61,040 bases of DNA from Vibrio sp. UBA2441. Its GTDB lineage: Bacteria > Pseudomonadota > Gammaproteobacteria > Enterobacterales > Vibrionaceae. The stretch lies in the NCBI GenBank assembly GCA_002342685.1, contig DDQN01000041.1, positions 1 to 61,040 on the forward strand, in the 5' to 3' direction. Each line of letters opens with the position of its first letter. Position 1 is the stretch's first letter. Made by a program: the position numbers and the translations under genes. The notes under the pieces are model-generated. The model ran no database searches. It saw only the letters and a program-made list of their open reading frames with translations, and was not told where the DNA came from. Of this stretch, positions 43,359-52,057 are shown piece by piece.

Positions 43359-44951
43359 ATGAATAACACTCGCCCAATTCGCCGCGCACTCATTAGCGTG
43401 TCAGACAAAACTGGAATTGTTGAGTTTGCAAAAGCTCTTTCTGACCACGGTGTAGACATCCTTTCGACGGGAGGAACAGCCCGTCTCCTCTCCGAACAAG
43501 GTATCTCTGTAACCGAAGTTTCTGACTACACTGGCTTTCCTGAAATGATGGATGGCCGGGTTAAAACATTACATCCTAAGGTCCATGGCGGAGTTCTCGG
43601 ACGTCGTGGGCAGGATGATGACATCATGGAGACTTACGGTATAAAGCCAATTGATATGGTCGTTGTCAACCTATACCCTTTCGCTGAGACCGTTGCAAAA
43701 GAAGGTTGTTCTCTGGCTGATGCAGTGGAGAACATTGATATCGGTGGGCCAACAATGGTTCGCAGTGCAGCAAAGAACCACAAAGATGTCACTATTGTGG
43801 TCAAGGCTTCTGACTATTCACGTGTTATTTCCGAAATGAACGACAACGAAAAGTCACTCACTATGGAAACGCGTTTTGATCTTGCTATCGCCGCTTTTGA
43901 ACATACTGCCGCCTACGACGGTATGATCGCCAACTATTTTGGGACTATGGTTCCTTCCTATGGTGAGAACGATGAAGGTGATAAAGAGTCACCATTCCCT
44001 CGTACTTTCAATCAGCAATTCGAGAAAAAACAGGATATGCGCTATGGCGAGAACAGCCATCAGGCTGCTGCGTTCTATGTTGAAAGTAATCCAGAAGAAG
44101 CGTCTGTTTCTACCGCTCGTCAATTGCAAGGTAAAGCCCTTTCTTACAACAACATTGCAGATACAGACTCTGCTCTAGAGTGTGTGAAAGAGTTCTCGGA
44201 ACCTGCATGCGTTATCGTAAAACATGCTAACCCATGCGGTGTTGCCTTGGGTAAAGATATCCTGGAAGCATACAATCGCGCATATCAAACAGACCCAACA
44301 TCTGCATTTGGTGGCATTATCGCTTTTAACCAAGAACTAGACGCAGAAACAGCACAAGCTATTGTTGATCGTCAGTTTGTTGAGGTAATTATTGCACCTA
44401 GCGTTTCAGAAGAAGCAGTTAATGTCATTGCAACGAAAAAGAATCTGCGTCTTCTTGAGTGTGGCGAATGGACAACGAAAACAACAGGCTTCGACGTTAA
44501 ACGTGTCAATGGTGGTTTGTTGGTTCAGGATCGTGACCAAGGTATGGTAACACTAGACGACCTTACTGTGGTTTCTAAACGTCAGCCAACGGACGAAGAA
44601 CTAAAAGACGCACTGTTCTGCTGGAAAGTAGCTAAATACGTTAAGTCAAACGCGATCGTATACGCAAAAGGCGACATGACTATAGGTGTTGGCGCAGGCC
44701 AAATGAGCCGTGTTTACTCAGCGAAAATCGCGGGTATTAAAGCTGCCGATGAGAACCTAGAGGTTGCGGGTAGTGTCATGGCATCGGATGCATTCTTCCC
44801 GTTCCGAGATGGTATCGATGCAGCAGCAGAAGCTGGCATCAAATGTGTTATCCAACCGGGTGGTTCAATGCGTGATAACGAAGTTATCGAAGCAGCTGAT
44901 GAGCACGGTATGGCGATGATCTTTACCGGTATGCGCCACTTCCGTCACTAA
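43359..44951 (+). CDS. purH: Bifunctional AICAR transformylase / IMP cyclohydrolase
   Basis: Catalyses the last two steps of purine synthesis to IMP. An N-terminal IMP cyclohydrolase domain (about 1-200; RRALISVSDKTGIVEFA, STGGTARLL, GRVKTLHPKVHGG) is followed by the transformylase domain with RYGENSHQAAAFY, VKHANPCGVALG and a C-terminal SDAFFPFRDGID. The longest frame begins at 43164. The family start MNNTRPIRRALIS at ATG 43359, with AGGA 11 nt before it, gives 530 residues. An ATG three codons upstream sits too close to the same site. Confidence 0.96.
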   Translation: MNNTRPIRRALISVSDKTGIVEFAKALSDHGVDILSTGGTARLLSEQGISVTEVSDYTGFPEMMDGRVKTLHPKVHGGVLGRRGQDDDIMETYGIKPIDMVVVNLYPFAETVAKEGCSLADAVENIDIGGPTMVRSAAKNHKDVTIVVKASDYSRVISEMNDNEKSLTMETRFDLAIAAFEHTAAYDGMIANYFGTMVPSYGENDEGDKESPFPRTFNQQFEKKQDMRYGENSHQAAAFYVESNPEEASVSTARQLQGKALSYNNIADTDSALECVKEFSEPACVIVKHANPCGVALGKDILEAYNRAYQTDPTSAFGGIIAFNQELDAETAQAIVDRQFVEVIIAPSVSEEAVNVIATKKNLRLLECGEWTTKTTGFDVKRVNGGLLVQDRDQGMVTLDDLTVVSKRQPTDEELKDALFCWKVAKYVKSNAIVYAKGDMTIGVGAGQMSRVYSAKIAGIKAADENLEVAGSVMASDAFFPFRDGIDAAAEAGIKCVIQPGGSMRDNEVIEAADEHGMAMIFTGMRHFRH

Positions 44952-44965
44952 TTTTCTCTTTATAT

Positions 44966-45064
44966 TTGGTACTTTGCCGTTGTTAACTGCTTTCGCCCAC
45001 CCCAGTCACATAGTGAGCTATGCTCCCGGGGATGGGCTCAATTGTTGCCTAGCCACAGCACCAA
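44966..45064. repeat. ERIC-like intergenic palindromic element
   Basis: A 99-bp imperfect palindrome in the purH-purD gap. Its ends are inverted repeats (TTGGTACTTTGCC and the complement of GCCACAGCACCAA; 10 of 13 matched). The reverse strand of its core reads GTGACTGGGGTGGGCGAA, matching the ERIC core GTGACTGGGGTGAGCGAA, and the GGGAGC/CCCC portion also fits. It is inserted within the purHD transcription unit, so it will be transcribed as a large hairpin. Confidence 0.8.
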
Positions 45065-45235
45065 CTATTTTGAGTAAAATTTATTTTGTCTCTTTCCTTT
45101 TTTGAAGAGAGACTTTCAGAAATTAGTGCAAAGCTATTTTTTAGAGCTCAAGGAAAACACGCGCAATTTATAAACATAAATGAGCATGATTGACGCAGAG
45201 ATCTGAAAAATAGCGCAGCAATAAGGATTTAAGAA

Positions 45236-46525
45236 ATGGATGTATTGATAATAGGTGCCGGTGGTCGTGAGCACGCGCTTGGCTGGAAAGCCGTTCAGAA
45301 CCCAGATGTAGAAACCGTATTTATTGCACCAGGCAATGCAGGCACAGCCCTTGAACCAGGGTTGGAAAATGTAGATATTGGCGTGGAAGATATTGATGCA
45401 TTGGTTGCTTTTGCTAAAGAAAAAGCCATTGAATTGACCATTGTCGGCCCTGAAGCACCGCTTGTGTTAGGTGTTGTTGATGCTTTTAGAGCTGCAGAGT
45501 TACCCATCTTTGGCCCGACTAAAGCGGCGGCACAACTCGAAGGTTCTAAAGCCTTTACCAAAGACTTTTTGGCTCGCCATAACATTCCTACCGGGTCTTA
45601 CGCTAACTTTACCGAAATTGACCCTGCTCTGGCCTATGTAAGAGAACAAGGTGCTCCCATTGTGGTAAAAGCCGACGGCTTAGCCGCTGGTAAAGGCGTT
45701 ATTGTCGCCATGACCCTTCAGGAAGCAGAAGATGCGATCAAAGATATGCTTGCTGGAAATGCCTTTGGCGAAGCAGGAAGCAGAGTAGTTATAGAAGAGT
45801 TCCTTGAGGGTGAGGAAGCTAGCTTTATCGTCATGGTCGATGGACTAAGTGTGCTACCAATGGCCACCAGCCAAGACCATAAACGAATGGGTGATGGCGA
45901 TACTGGGCCAAATACGGGTGGCATGGGTGCTTACTCACCTGCTCCGGTAGTGACCCCTGAGATCCATCAGCGCATTCTTGACGAAGTAATCTATCCAACA
46001 GTTCAAGGAATGGATGCCGAGGGATACCCATATACTGGTTTTCTATACGCTGGATTAATGATTGATGAGCAAGGAACACCTAAGGTTATCGAATACAACT
46101 GCCGATTTGGTGACCCTGAAACGCAACCAATTATGATGCGTATGGAGTCCGACCTTGTTGACCTTTGCCTTGATGCCATTGATGAAAACCTAGACAACTG
46201 CGAGTCTTTCTGGGATCCAAGAGCATCAATTGGTGTTGTTCTAGCAGCGGGTGGTTATCCTGCAGACTACGCTAAAGGGGATATCATTTCAGGACTTCCA
46301 GAAAACGAAGCTGAAGGTGAGAAAATCTTCCATGCGGGAACTTCCATGGATAATGATCAAGTCGTTACTAATGGCGGAAGAGTACTTTGTGCTACTGCAC
46401 TCGGAAACACAGTATCAGAAGCTCAGGAACGTGCCTATAAGCTTGTAAAACAGGTTAACTGGCGTGGTGCTTACTATCGCAATGATATCGGCTATAGAGC
46501 GATAGAGAGAGAGCTAGAGAAATAA
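45236..46525 (+). CDS. purD: Phosphoribosylamine--glycine ligase
   Basis: Joins glycine to phosphoribosylamine with ATP (GARS), the second step of purine synthesis. The 429 residues form an ATP-grasp enzyme: N-terminal MDVLIIGAGGREHALGWK, GPEAPLVLGVVDAF, the ATP-grasp lobe with VVKADGLAAGKGVIVA, the DHKRMGDGDTGPNTGGMGAYSPAP motif, and EYNCRFGDPETQ with metal-binding Glu and Asn. Separated from purH by 284 bp that holds the ERIC-like element. Followed by a strong terminator. Confidence 0.96.
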   Translation: MDVLIIGAGGREHALGWKAVQNPDVETVFIAPGNAGTALEPGLENVDIGVEDIDALVAFAKEKAIELTIVGPEAPLVLGVVDAFRAAELPIFGPTKAAAQLEGSKAFTKDFLARHNIPTGSYANFTEIDPALAYVREQGAPIVVKADGLAAGKGVIVAMTLQEAEDAIKDMLAGNAFGEAGSRVVIEEFLEGEEASFIVMVDGLSVLPMATSQDHKRMGDGDTGPNTGGMGAYSPAPVVTPEIHQRILDEVIYPTVQGMDAEGYPYTGFLYAGLMIDEQGTPKVIEYNCRFGDPETQPIMMRMESDLVDLCLDAIDENLDNCESFWDPRASIGVVLAAGGYPADYAKGDIISGLPENEAEGEKIFHAGTSMDNDQVVTNGGRVLCATALGNTVSEAQERAYKLVKQVNWRGAYYRNDIGYRAIERELEK

Positions 46526-46546
46526 TTTCTTCTCACTGTTCTATTG

Positions 46547-46583
46547 AAGCGAAGGTACTGAGATGAGTATCTTCGCTTTTTTT
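46547..46583 (+). terminator. Intrinsic terminator of purD
   Basis: A stem AAGCGAAG.TACT/AGTA.CTTCGCTT with a 5-6-nt loop is followed by TTTTTATT, 22 nt after the purD stop codon, at the convergent yjaH end. Confidence 0.9.
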
Positions 46584-47274
46584 ATTCCTCAATAATAACA
46601 GGGCGAGTCACACAATCCACGCTCTCATCATCCAGAGTATAAAGATCTAACACAGTTAATTTTGTCGGTGTTTGTGAACCTAAAAACGCCGCATAGCTGT
46701 CCAGATTGGCTAATCGGTTAAGAACAAATGTGGGTAGTATCTGGTTAAATTCAATGTTCTTATAAGTATCGCCTGAGCAGGTCTTAAACTTTTTACCATC
46801 CCAGTAACCTTGAATCAGTCTATGCCCTTTCTCGTCTTGCGCTTTCACCGTTTCCTTGATGGATAGAGCACCTTGTTGTATCAGGGATATTTGTTCTGCC
46901 TGCATAGGAAGAACCTTACCGTCCAGACGGTATTGCTGATAAACCGCTTCGCCTTTTTTATTAAACCTGAGGTGGACTTTATAAGGCAGAAGCCCCTGGT
47001 CCTTAACCCCTTGTTCGCCTTGCCGAATCACTTCACGTAAGACATTATCTCGCCAGCGATAATCAGACTGATACCAGCCATGAACACCTGAATTAACATG
47101 GTCAGCGGCAGAATAAGGAAAGCTGAGTTGCTCGGTATACCAATAAAAGCTAACGACATCGCCTACCGATTGACCGCCGGCTATCGTTGTAAGTTTATTA
47201 TCATTAGAGGCAGGGCTGGAAGAACAGCCAGAAAGAATTGCGAGTAATAGCGCGGGGAGTACTAGTTTTTTCAT
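46582..47274 (-). CDS. yjaH: DUF1481 family lipoprotein (YjaH-like)
   Basis: A 230-residue lipoprotein with lipobox LSGC (Cys17) after a signal peptide (KKLVLPALLLAILSG). It belongs to DUF1481, the family of E. coli YjaH, which neighbours hupA in enterics as it does here. Features include SVGDVVSFYWYTEQLSFPY, two Trp-rich segments and CVTRP at the end. Its function is unknown. The gene lies 42 bp downstream of hupA and is probably cotranscribed, with a hairpin between the two. Confidence 0.85.
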   Translation of the reverse strand: MKKLVLPALLLAILSGCSSSPASNDNKLTTIAGGQSVGDVVSFYWYTEQLSFPYSAADHVNSGVHGWYQSDYRWRDNVLREVIRQGEQGVKDQGLLPYKVHLRFNKKGEAVYQQYRLDGKVLPMQAEQISLIQQGALSIKETVKAQDEKGHRLIQGYWDGKKFKTCSGDTYKNIEFNQILPTFVLNRLANLDSYAAFLGSQTPTKLTVLDLYTLDDESVDCVTRPVIIEE

Positions 47275-47285
47275 AGTTTTAAATC

Positions 47286-47308
47286 ACGCCGGGCAATTAA
47301 CCCGGCGT
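47286..47308 (-). terminator. Hairpin after hupA
   Basis: A perfect 8-bp stem ACGCCGGG/CCCGGCGT with a 7-nt loop follows the hupA stop codon on the minus strand, without a long T-run. It could attenuate transcription between hupA and yjaH or stabilise hupA mRNA. Confidence 0.6.
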
Positions 47309-47316
47309 ACATTTTC

Positions 47317-47589
47317 TTATTTCACTGAATCTTTCAGTGCTTTACCAGCAACGAATGCAGGAACATTTGCTGCAGCAATTTGGATCTCTTCACCTGTTTT
47401 AGGGTTGCGACCTGTACGTGCTGCACGGTGATTTACTTTAAATGTACCGAAACCAATTAGTTGAACTTGGTCACCCTCTTTCAGTGTATCTGTAACACTG
47501 TCAAGAGTCGCTTCTAGAGCAGATTTAGCCTGAGCTTTTGAAAGATCCGCTTTTTCAGCGATAAAGTCGATTAATTGGGTCTTGTTCAT
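47317..47589 (-). CDS. hupA: DNA-binding protein HU-alpha
   Basis: A 90-residue histone-like protein of the DNABII family that bends and compacts DNA. MNKTQLIDFIAEKADLSKAQAK begins the helical body, and the DNA-binding beta-arm contains GFGTFKVNHRAARTGRNPKTGEEIQI with the intercalating Pro (RNP). The ribosome-binding site AAGGGAA is strong. An inverted repeat TTAAAAGA/TCTTTTAA (47679-47697) lies upstream in its promoter region. Confidence 0.97.
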   Translation of the reverse strand: MNKTQLIDFIAEKADLSKAQAKSALEATLDSVTDTLKEGDQVQLIGFGTFKVNHRAARTGRNPKTGEEIQIAAANVPAFVAGKALKDSVK

Positions 47590-47858
47590 TAGGTTTCCCT
47601 TCTCATGTGTTATCGAAATCTAACCCACTGTAAAGCATTAACCCCCCGTCTGGCAAAGGGTTGAAGCCGAACTTTATCTTAAAAGACGATCTTTTAAACA
47701 GATTCTGAGTAATAACTCACAATTTGATACGAATTAATGTGCCGTAATGGTTGAAAGTGCCACAGTAAAACCAATAAATACAGTATGTAACCTAGGTATA
47801 AACCCACATTACCCGTAATATAAAGTTCATAAATTTCATAGGATATACTTAAAAAACC

Positions 47859-48908
47859 ATGCTGCTGTTGACGATCTACATATCCATCGCGATTGGTGTC
47901 TCTTTCATCTGTTCTGTATTGGAAGCTATACTGCTGAGCATCACTCCAAGTTACCTTGCTCAATTAAGACAAAATAAACACCCATGCTCAGAAAAGTTAT
48001 CCCAACTTAAAACAAATATAGATAGACCTTTAGCTTCTATTCTTACTTTAAATACCATAGCTCATACCATTGGAGCTGCGGGAGCAGGAGCGCAGGCATC
48101 TCTTGTTTTTGGCAGCCAGTGGCTGGGGCTGTTTTCTGCCCTTTTAACACTAGGTATCTTACTGCTTTCGGAAATAGTACCTAAAACAATAGGTGCTACG
48201 TATTGGCGGCAACTCGCGCCTATGGCAACAAATATACTAAATGGAATGGTATGGGCCCTGACTCCCTTTGTCTGGATGTCGGAGCAAATTACTAAGCGGT
48301 TAGCTCGGGGTCATACCGCACCGAAGTTGCGAGATGAAATTTCGGCAATGGCTTTGTTAGCCAAAGAAAGTGGCGAGTTCAATGAAGGAGAATCAAAAAT
48401 ACTCAATAACCTGCTTTCGATAAGAGACGTTCCTATAACCAAAGTAATGACTCCAAGGCCTGTCGTATTCCGTGTCGAAGCCGAACAAACGATAAACCAG
48501 TTTTTGAGTCAGCATAAAGATATCCCTTTCTCCAGACCGCTTGTATATAGCCAGCAGAAAGACAATATTCTGGGGTTTGTTCATCGTTTAGAGTTATTTA
48601 AACTTCAGCAACTCGGAAACGGTGACAAACAGCTTGGTGCCGTAATGCGACCTATCAATGTATTGCTTAATAACGTCGTCTTACCAAAAGCATTTGATCA
48701 TATGATGAAAAATAGATTACAGCTTGTCTTAATCGTTGATGAGTATGGCACCATTCAAGGGATAGTTACGCTGGAAGATATCTTTGAATATTTACTAGGT
48801 GAAGAAATTGTTGATGAGGCGGACAAGAATACTGACATGCAGCAACTCGCCTACCAACGCTGGGAAATGTGGAAAAAAACGCACAAAGTGAAAGAGAGTA
48901 AAGAGTAA
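47859..48908 (+). CDS. CNNM/CorC-like transporter with CBS domains
   Basis: A 349-residue inner-membrane protein. The DUF21 (CNNM) transmembrane domain (1-175) has four helices and starts LTIYISIAIGVSFICSVLEAILLSITPSYL. A CBS-domain pair follows (about 190-320; TKVMTPRPVVF, then LVLIVDEYGTIQGIVTLEDIFEYLLGEEIVDE). Related proteins handle Mg2+/Co2+ efflux or are called hemolysin-like. No C-terminal transporter-associated (CorC_HlyC) domain is seen after the CBS pair, so it is the short form. It is divergent from hupA and convergent with yjaG. The ribosome-binding site is weak. Confidence 0.8.
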   Translation: MLLLTIYISIAIGVSFICSVLEAILLSITPSYLAQLRQNKHPCSEKLSQLKTNIDRPLASILTLNTIAHTIGAAGAGAQASLVFGSQWLGLFSALLTLGILLLSEIVPKTIGATYWRQLAPMATNILNGMVWALTPFVWMSEQITKRLARGHTAPKLRDEISAMALLAKESGEFNEGESKILNNLLSIRDVPITKVMTPRPVVFRVEAEQTINQFLSQHKDIPFSRPLVYSQQKDNILGFVHRLELFKLQQLGNGDKQLGAVMRPINVLLNNVVLPKAFDHMMKNRLQLVLIVDEYGTIQGIVTLEDIFEYLLGEEIVDEADKNTDMQQLAYQRWEMWKKTHKVKESKE

Positions 48909-48924
48909 AAATGGGAAAAGAGCG

Positions 48925-49035
48925 GCGATAGGTAATGGGTAATAGGCAAACGGGTAACAGGTGACAAGCTACAGGCAATAAGGGAAGAGCGGGTTATGGG
49001 GTCATATCACCATAACCCATAACCCAATAGTCCAT
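48925..49035. repeat. Degenerate heptamer array with hairpin
   Basis: Imperfect 7-bp units of the GGTAATR/GGGTTAT type (GGTAATGGGTAATAGG and similar) fill the gap between two convergent genes. An inverted repeat inside it, GGGTTATGG (48991-48999) and CCATAACCC (49010-49018), forms a 9-bp hairpin with a 10-nt loop. It could double as a bidirectional terminator. Confidence 0.8.
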
Positions 49036-49044
49036 AGCCCTATC

Positions 49045-49632
49045 TTACAACTCAACACCAAGATTGCTTACACCTTCATCACGAAGCTCGGCACGTAAGT
49101 CTTTAATCAAATCAATGTCTCTATCCTCAGCTTCTCTTAGAGGTCGGAAAATAGCCCATTGAACGTCCCACTCAGCACATACCGCTTCGTTCTCTTTTTG
49201 GTTGTCATTGGTGATCTCGTCACCAGTCTGAGCCTCTTCCAGTTGTGCGACCGTCATAACAGATTGCTGACTAATCTTGAGCATATTTTCAAACAGATAA
49301 TCTCTGTCTAGCAAACCGTGTATTAATGTTGAGAGAGCAATACAAGCATCGATTGCCGGATACACACCATAAAAATCAAACTCTTCAGAACTAGGAATTA
49401 ACTCTTCCAGTTTTTCTAGTTGGCGGTCAAAATTAATCTTAGCATTCTTGACCGTTAACAGTTCCCATACGCTATCGAGAATGTCTCGATATACACGAGA
49501 TTCTGCAAACTCTGTCGCGTCACAGAACACCGCATAGTTAGGGTACATGCGCTCACACAGAGAGGCCATAAAGGTGATCTGTTGCCATGGTTCAAATTTC
49601 TCAAGGCGAACTTGAAGAGGATTCTGTAACAT
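49045..49632 (-). CDS. yjaG: DUF416 family protein YjaG
   Basis: A 195-residue soluble protein of DUF416, the E. coli YjaG family, of unknown function. The opening LQVRLEKFEPWQQITFMASLCERMYPNYAVFC is characteristic, and the protein is helical throughout with an acidic middle (LEELIPSSEEFDFYGVYPAIDACIALS). It neighbours the hupA and hemE genes in both enterics and vibrios, suggesting a housekeeping role. Divergent from the 2-hydroxyacid dehydrogenase gene. Confidence 0.9.
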   Translation of the reverse strand: MLQNPLQVRLEKFEPWQQITFMASLCERMYPNYAVFCDATEFAESRVYRDILDSVWELLTVKNAKINFDRQLEKLEELIPSSEEFDFYGVYPAIDACIALSTLIHGLLDRDYLFENMLKISQQSVMTVAQLEEAQTGDEITNDNQKENEAVCAEWDVQWAIFRPLREAEDRDIDLIKDLRAELRDEGVSNLGVEL

Positions 49633-49700
49633 AGAGACTCAAAGGTTGAAGATTGACTGCGGAAGTGTACTTGATTCATGCAAGGGAAAAAAGAAAGCAT

Positions 49701-50627
49701 ATGGATAATTTCACTAATAAGATAAAAATAATTACTGAATCCAACGACGAGTTTATCAAATTATTGAAGCAGGCAAAGCTGCCTGATCTACTGGTTACTG
49801 ATGACAACAGTGAAGCGAATATCATACTCGCCTCTCCGCCCATCGTAGCCCCTATACTGGATTCCTTTACACAGGTTGAGTGGATACAGTCCATGTATGC
49901 AGGTGTTGATGCCCTAATAAACCCAGCGTTAAATCAAGATTATGAACTTACCAATGTGAAAGATATTTTTGGTCCGCAAATCGCTGAATATGTTCTTGGT
50001 TATACCATTGAGCATTTCCGTCACTGGGATAGGTATAAAGAGCAGCAAACACAAAAAATATGGCAACCTCATCAGTACCGGACTATCTCAGATAAAAAGA
50101 TGCTGATCTTAGGTACAGGCTCCATTGGCAACCACCTGGCAAAAGCCGCAGCAGCTTTTGGTGTTCATACGATTGGAATCAATCGCACTGGCATCCCACC
50201 TAAAGAGTCAGCTTTTAACGAGATCGTGCACATAGAACAGCTTTTTTCATGCTTAAATGAGGCTGACATTCTGGTATCCACACTGCCTAAAACACCAGCG
50301 ACTACAGGGTTATTTAACCAGACGCTGTTCTCCCACTGTAAAGAGATTCTGTTTTTCAACGTCGGCCGGGGCGATGCAGTGGTCACTAACGACTTGCTCG
50401 AGGCACTCGAAAACGGTTCAGTAAAACACGCTTATCTGGATGTATTTATTAACGAACCCATTTCTCAGGAATGCCCATACTGGCACAACCCTAATGTCAC
50501 TGTGACGCCACACATTGCCGCCAGCAGTTTCCCTGAACAGGTCTTTGAGATATTCAAAACCAATTACCTATTGTGGCGCGACGGTTTTCAGCTGCAAAAC
50601 AGGATTGATTTCGACAAGGGATATTAA
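49701..50627 (+). CDS. D-2-hydroxyacid dehydrogenase
   Basis: A 308-residue NAD(P)-dependent oxidoreductase of the D-isomer-specific family, close to the glyoxylate/hydroxypyruvate reductase-like group. The Rossmann motif is GTGSIGNHLAKAAAAFG near residue 139. The active-site set is present: Arg in NVGRGDAVV, Glu in FINEPISQE, His in TPHIAA. The substrate is not known. The longest frame starts at 49653; the ATG at 49701 (MDNFTNKIKII) is preferred, with AGAAAG upstream. It occupies the hemE-yjaG interval where enterics carry nfi. Confidence 0.85.
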   Translation: MDNFTNKIKIITESNDEFIKLLKQAKLPDLLVTDDNSEANIILASPPIVAPILDSFTQVEWIQSMYAGVDALINPALNQDYELTNVKDIFGPQIAEYVLGYTIEHFRHWDRYKEQQTQKIWQPHQYRTISDKKMLILGTGSIGNHLAKAAAAFGVHTIGINRTGIPPKESAFNEIVHIEQLFSCLNEADILVSTLPKTPATTGLFNQTLFSHCKEILFFNVGRGDAVVTNDLLEALENGSVKHAYLDVFINEPISQECPYWHNPNVTVTPHIAASSFPEQVFEIFKTNYLLWRDGFQLQNRIDFDKGY

Positions 50628-50690
50628 CCTAACTGAATGTATTGACATCATGTCGTTATTCGGTAGTTAAAGCTTAGTTCTGACCAATAA

Positions 50691-50724
50691 AAAACGTCAG
50701 GTCCTGTAAAGGGCCTGACGTTTT
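50691..50724. terminator. Bidirectional terminator between dehydrogenase and hemE genes
   Basis: A symmetrical stem AAAACGTCAGG/CCTGACGTTTT with an inner CCT/AGG pairing lies between two convergent genes, and its A and T flanks serve both strands. Confidence 0.92.
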
Positions 50725-50740
50725 ATGAACTGATAAGTAA

Positions 50741-51808
50741 TTACTTATGGTATGGCTTGGATAGCTCATGGACTGCATGAACAAATGTACCCGCGTTTTC
50801 TGGCGGTACGTCTAGGTGGATACCATGGCCAAGGTTAAATACATGACCTGTACCTGTATCACCGAAGCCATCAAGAATGCTTCCAACTTCTTCACGAATA
50901 CGCTCTGGTTGAGCATAAAGAATCGAAGGATCCATATTACCTTGCAGTGCAACTTTGTCACCGATACGCGCTTTCGCATCTGCGATATTGATTGTCCAGT
51001 CCAAACCAACGGCATCACAACCTGTCGCTGCGATAGACTCAAGCCACATACCACCGTTCTTAGTAAACAAAGTAACTGGAACACGTCGACCATCGTTTTC
51101 ACGGATTAGACCATCGACAATTTTGTGCATGTACTGCAGTGAGAATAGATTGTAGTCACGAGGAGTCAGCACACCACCCCACGTATCGAATACCATTACC
51201 GATTGAGCACCGGCTTTGATTTGCGCATTAAGGTACTCAATCACACTGTCAGCAAGCTTATCAAGAAGTAGGTGCAGTGTTTGTGGTTCTGCGTACATCA
51301 TCTTCTTAATCTTAGTAAACGCTTTAGAGCTTCCACCTTCAACCATGTAGGTAGCCAACGTCCAAGGGCTGCCAGAGAAACCAATCAGTGGAACGTCACC
51401 GTTCAGATCTTTACGAATCTGACGTACTGCGTTCATCACGTACTGAAGCTCACCTTCAGGATCCGGTAGACCAATCTTGTCTACGTCAGCTTTACACGTA
51501 ATTGGTTTATCAAACACAGGGCCTTCACCAGCGGAAAAACGCAGCTCTAGACCCATTGCGTCAGGAATCGTCAAAATATCTGAGAATAGGATGGCTGCAT
51601 CAAGAGGAAAACGGCGTAGTGGTTGAAGGGTAACTTCTGATGCAAGTTCTGCATTCTTACACAAAGACATAAAATCACCCGCTTCTGCGCGTGTGGCTTT
51701 GTATTCTGGAAGGTATCGACCTGCCTGACGCATCATCCAGACGGGTGTGTAATCAACAGGCTCTTTTAACAAGGCACGTAAATAGCAATCATTCTTTAAT
51801 TCGGTCAT
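50741..51808 (-). CDS. hemE: Uroporphyrinogen decarboxylase
   Basis: Decarboxylates the four acetate side chains of uroporphyrinogen III to give coproporphyrinogen III in haem synthesis. The 355-residue TIM barrel shows the two signatures PVWMMRQAGRYLPEY and GFSGSPWTLATYMVEGG, plus the catalytic Asp in FSDILTIPDAMGL and the LGHGIHLDVPPEN end. The longest frame starts 13 codons upstream. The ATG at 51808 (MTELKNDCYLRAL) matches the family and follows an AACGGA sequence. Confidence 0.96.
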   Translation of the reverse strand: MTELKNDCYLRALLKEPVDYTPVWMMRQAGRYLPEYKATRAEAGDFMSLCKNAELASEVTLQPLRRFPLDAAILFSDILTIPDAMGLELRFSAGEGPVFDKPITCKADVDKIGLPDPEGELQYVMNAVRQIRKDLNGDVPLIGFSGSPWTLATYMVEGGSSKAFTKIKKMMYAEPQTLHLLLDKLADSVIEYLNAQIKAGAQSVMVFDTWGGVLTPRDYNLFSLQYMHKIVDGLIRENDGRRVPVTLFTKNGGMWLESIAATGCDAVGLDWTINIADAKARIGDKVALQGNMDPSILYAQPERIREEVGSILDGFGDTGTGHVFNLGHGIHLDVPPENAGTFVHAVHELSKPYHK

Positions 51809-51936
51809 TCCGTTATTTTCCATTTTGGCTTTTCTATAGAACGCCAACAGTTTAACACTCTTTCAACACTTCGTTAGCCACGCTTTGCGCCCTAGATCAT
51901 GTTATCAAGTATTTAATTACCAATAATTTTGCGTCT

Positions 51937-51974
51937 CATAGCTCAGCTATGCTACAAATTTGTTCGCTAGCGAA
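51937..51974. other. Two adjacent hairpins upstream of hemE
   Basis: CATAGC-TCA-GCTATG (51937-51951) and the perfect 12-bp palindrome TTCGCTAGCGAA (51963-51974) lie in the 247-bp hemE-nudC gap. Flanking AATAATTTT...AAAACAATAAT sequence extends the pairing. The pattern looks like a small repeated element or a structured RNA segment. Confidence 0.5.
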
Positions 51975-52031
51975 AACAATAATAAGTTGGGTATAAATAC
52001 CTAACCATCTCATAACGACATCTTACTTACC

Positions 52032-52057
52032 CCCTCCCTTACCGGAGGGTTTTTTTT
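52032..52057 (+). terminator. Orphan plus-strand intrinsic terminator
   Basis: The stem CCCTCC/GGAGGG with a 6-nt loop is followed by eight T residues on the plus strand. The genes on both sides, nudC and hemE, are on the minus strand, and the last plus-strand gene already ends at its own terminator (50691-50724). On the minus strand there is no T-run after the stem. Confidence 0.8.

Noticed and set aside
47694..47963. 89-codon minus-strand ORF before hupA
   Set aside because: It is largely antisense to the start of the CNNM-like gene, has no ribosome-binding site and no recognisable domain.
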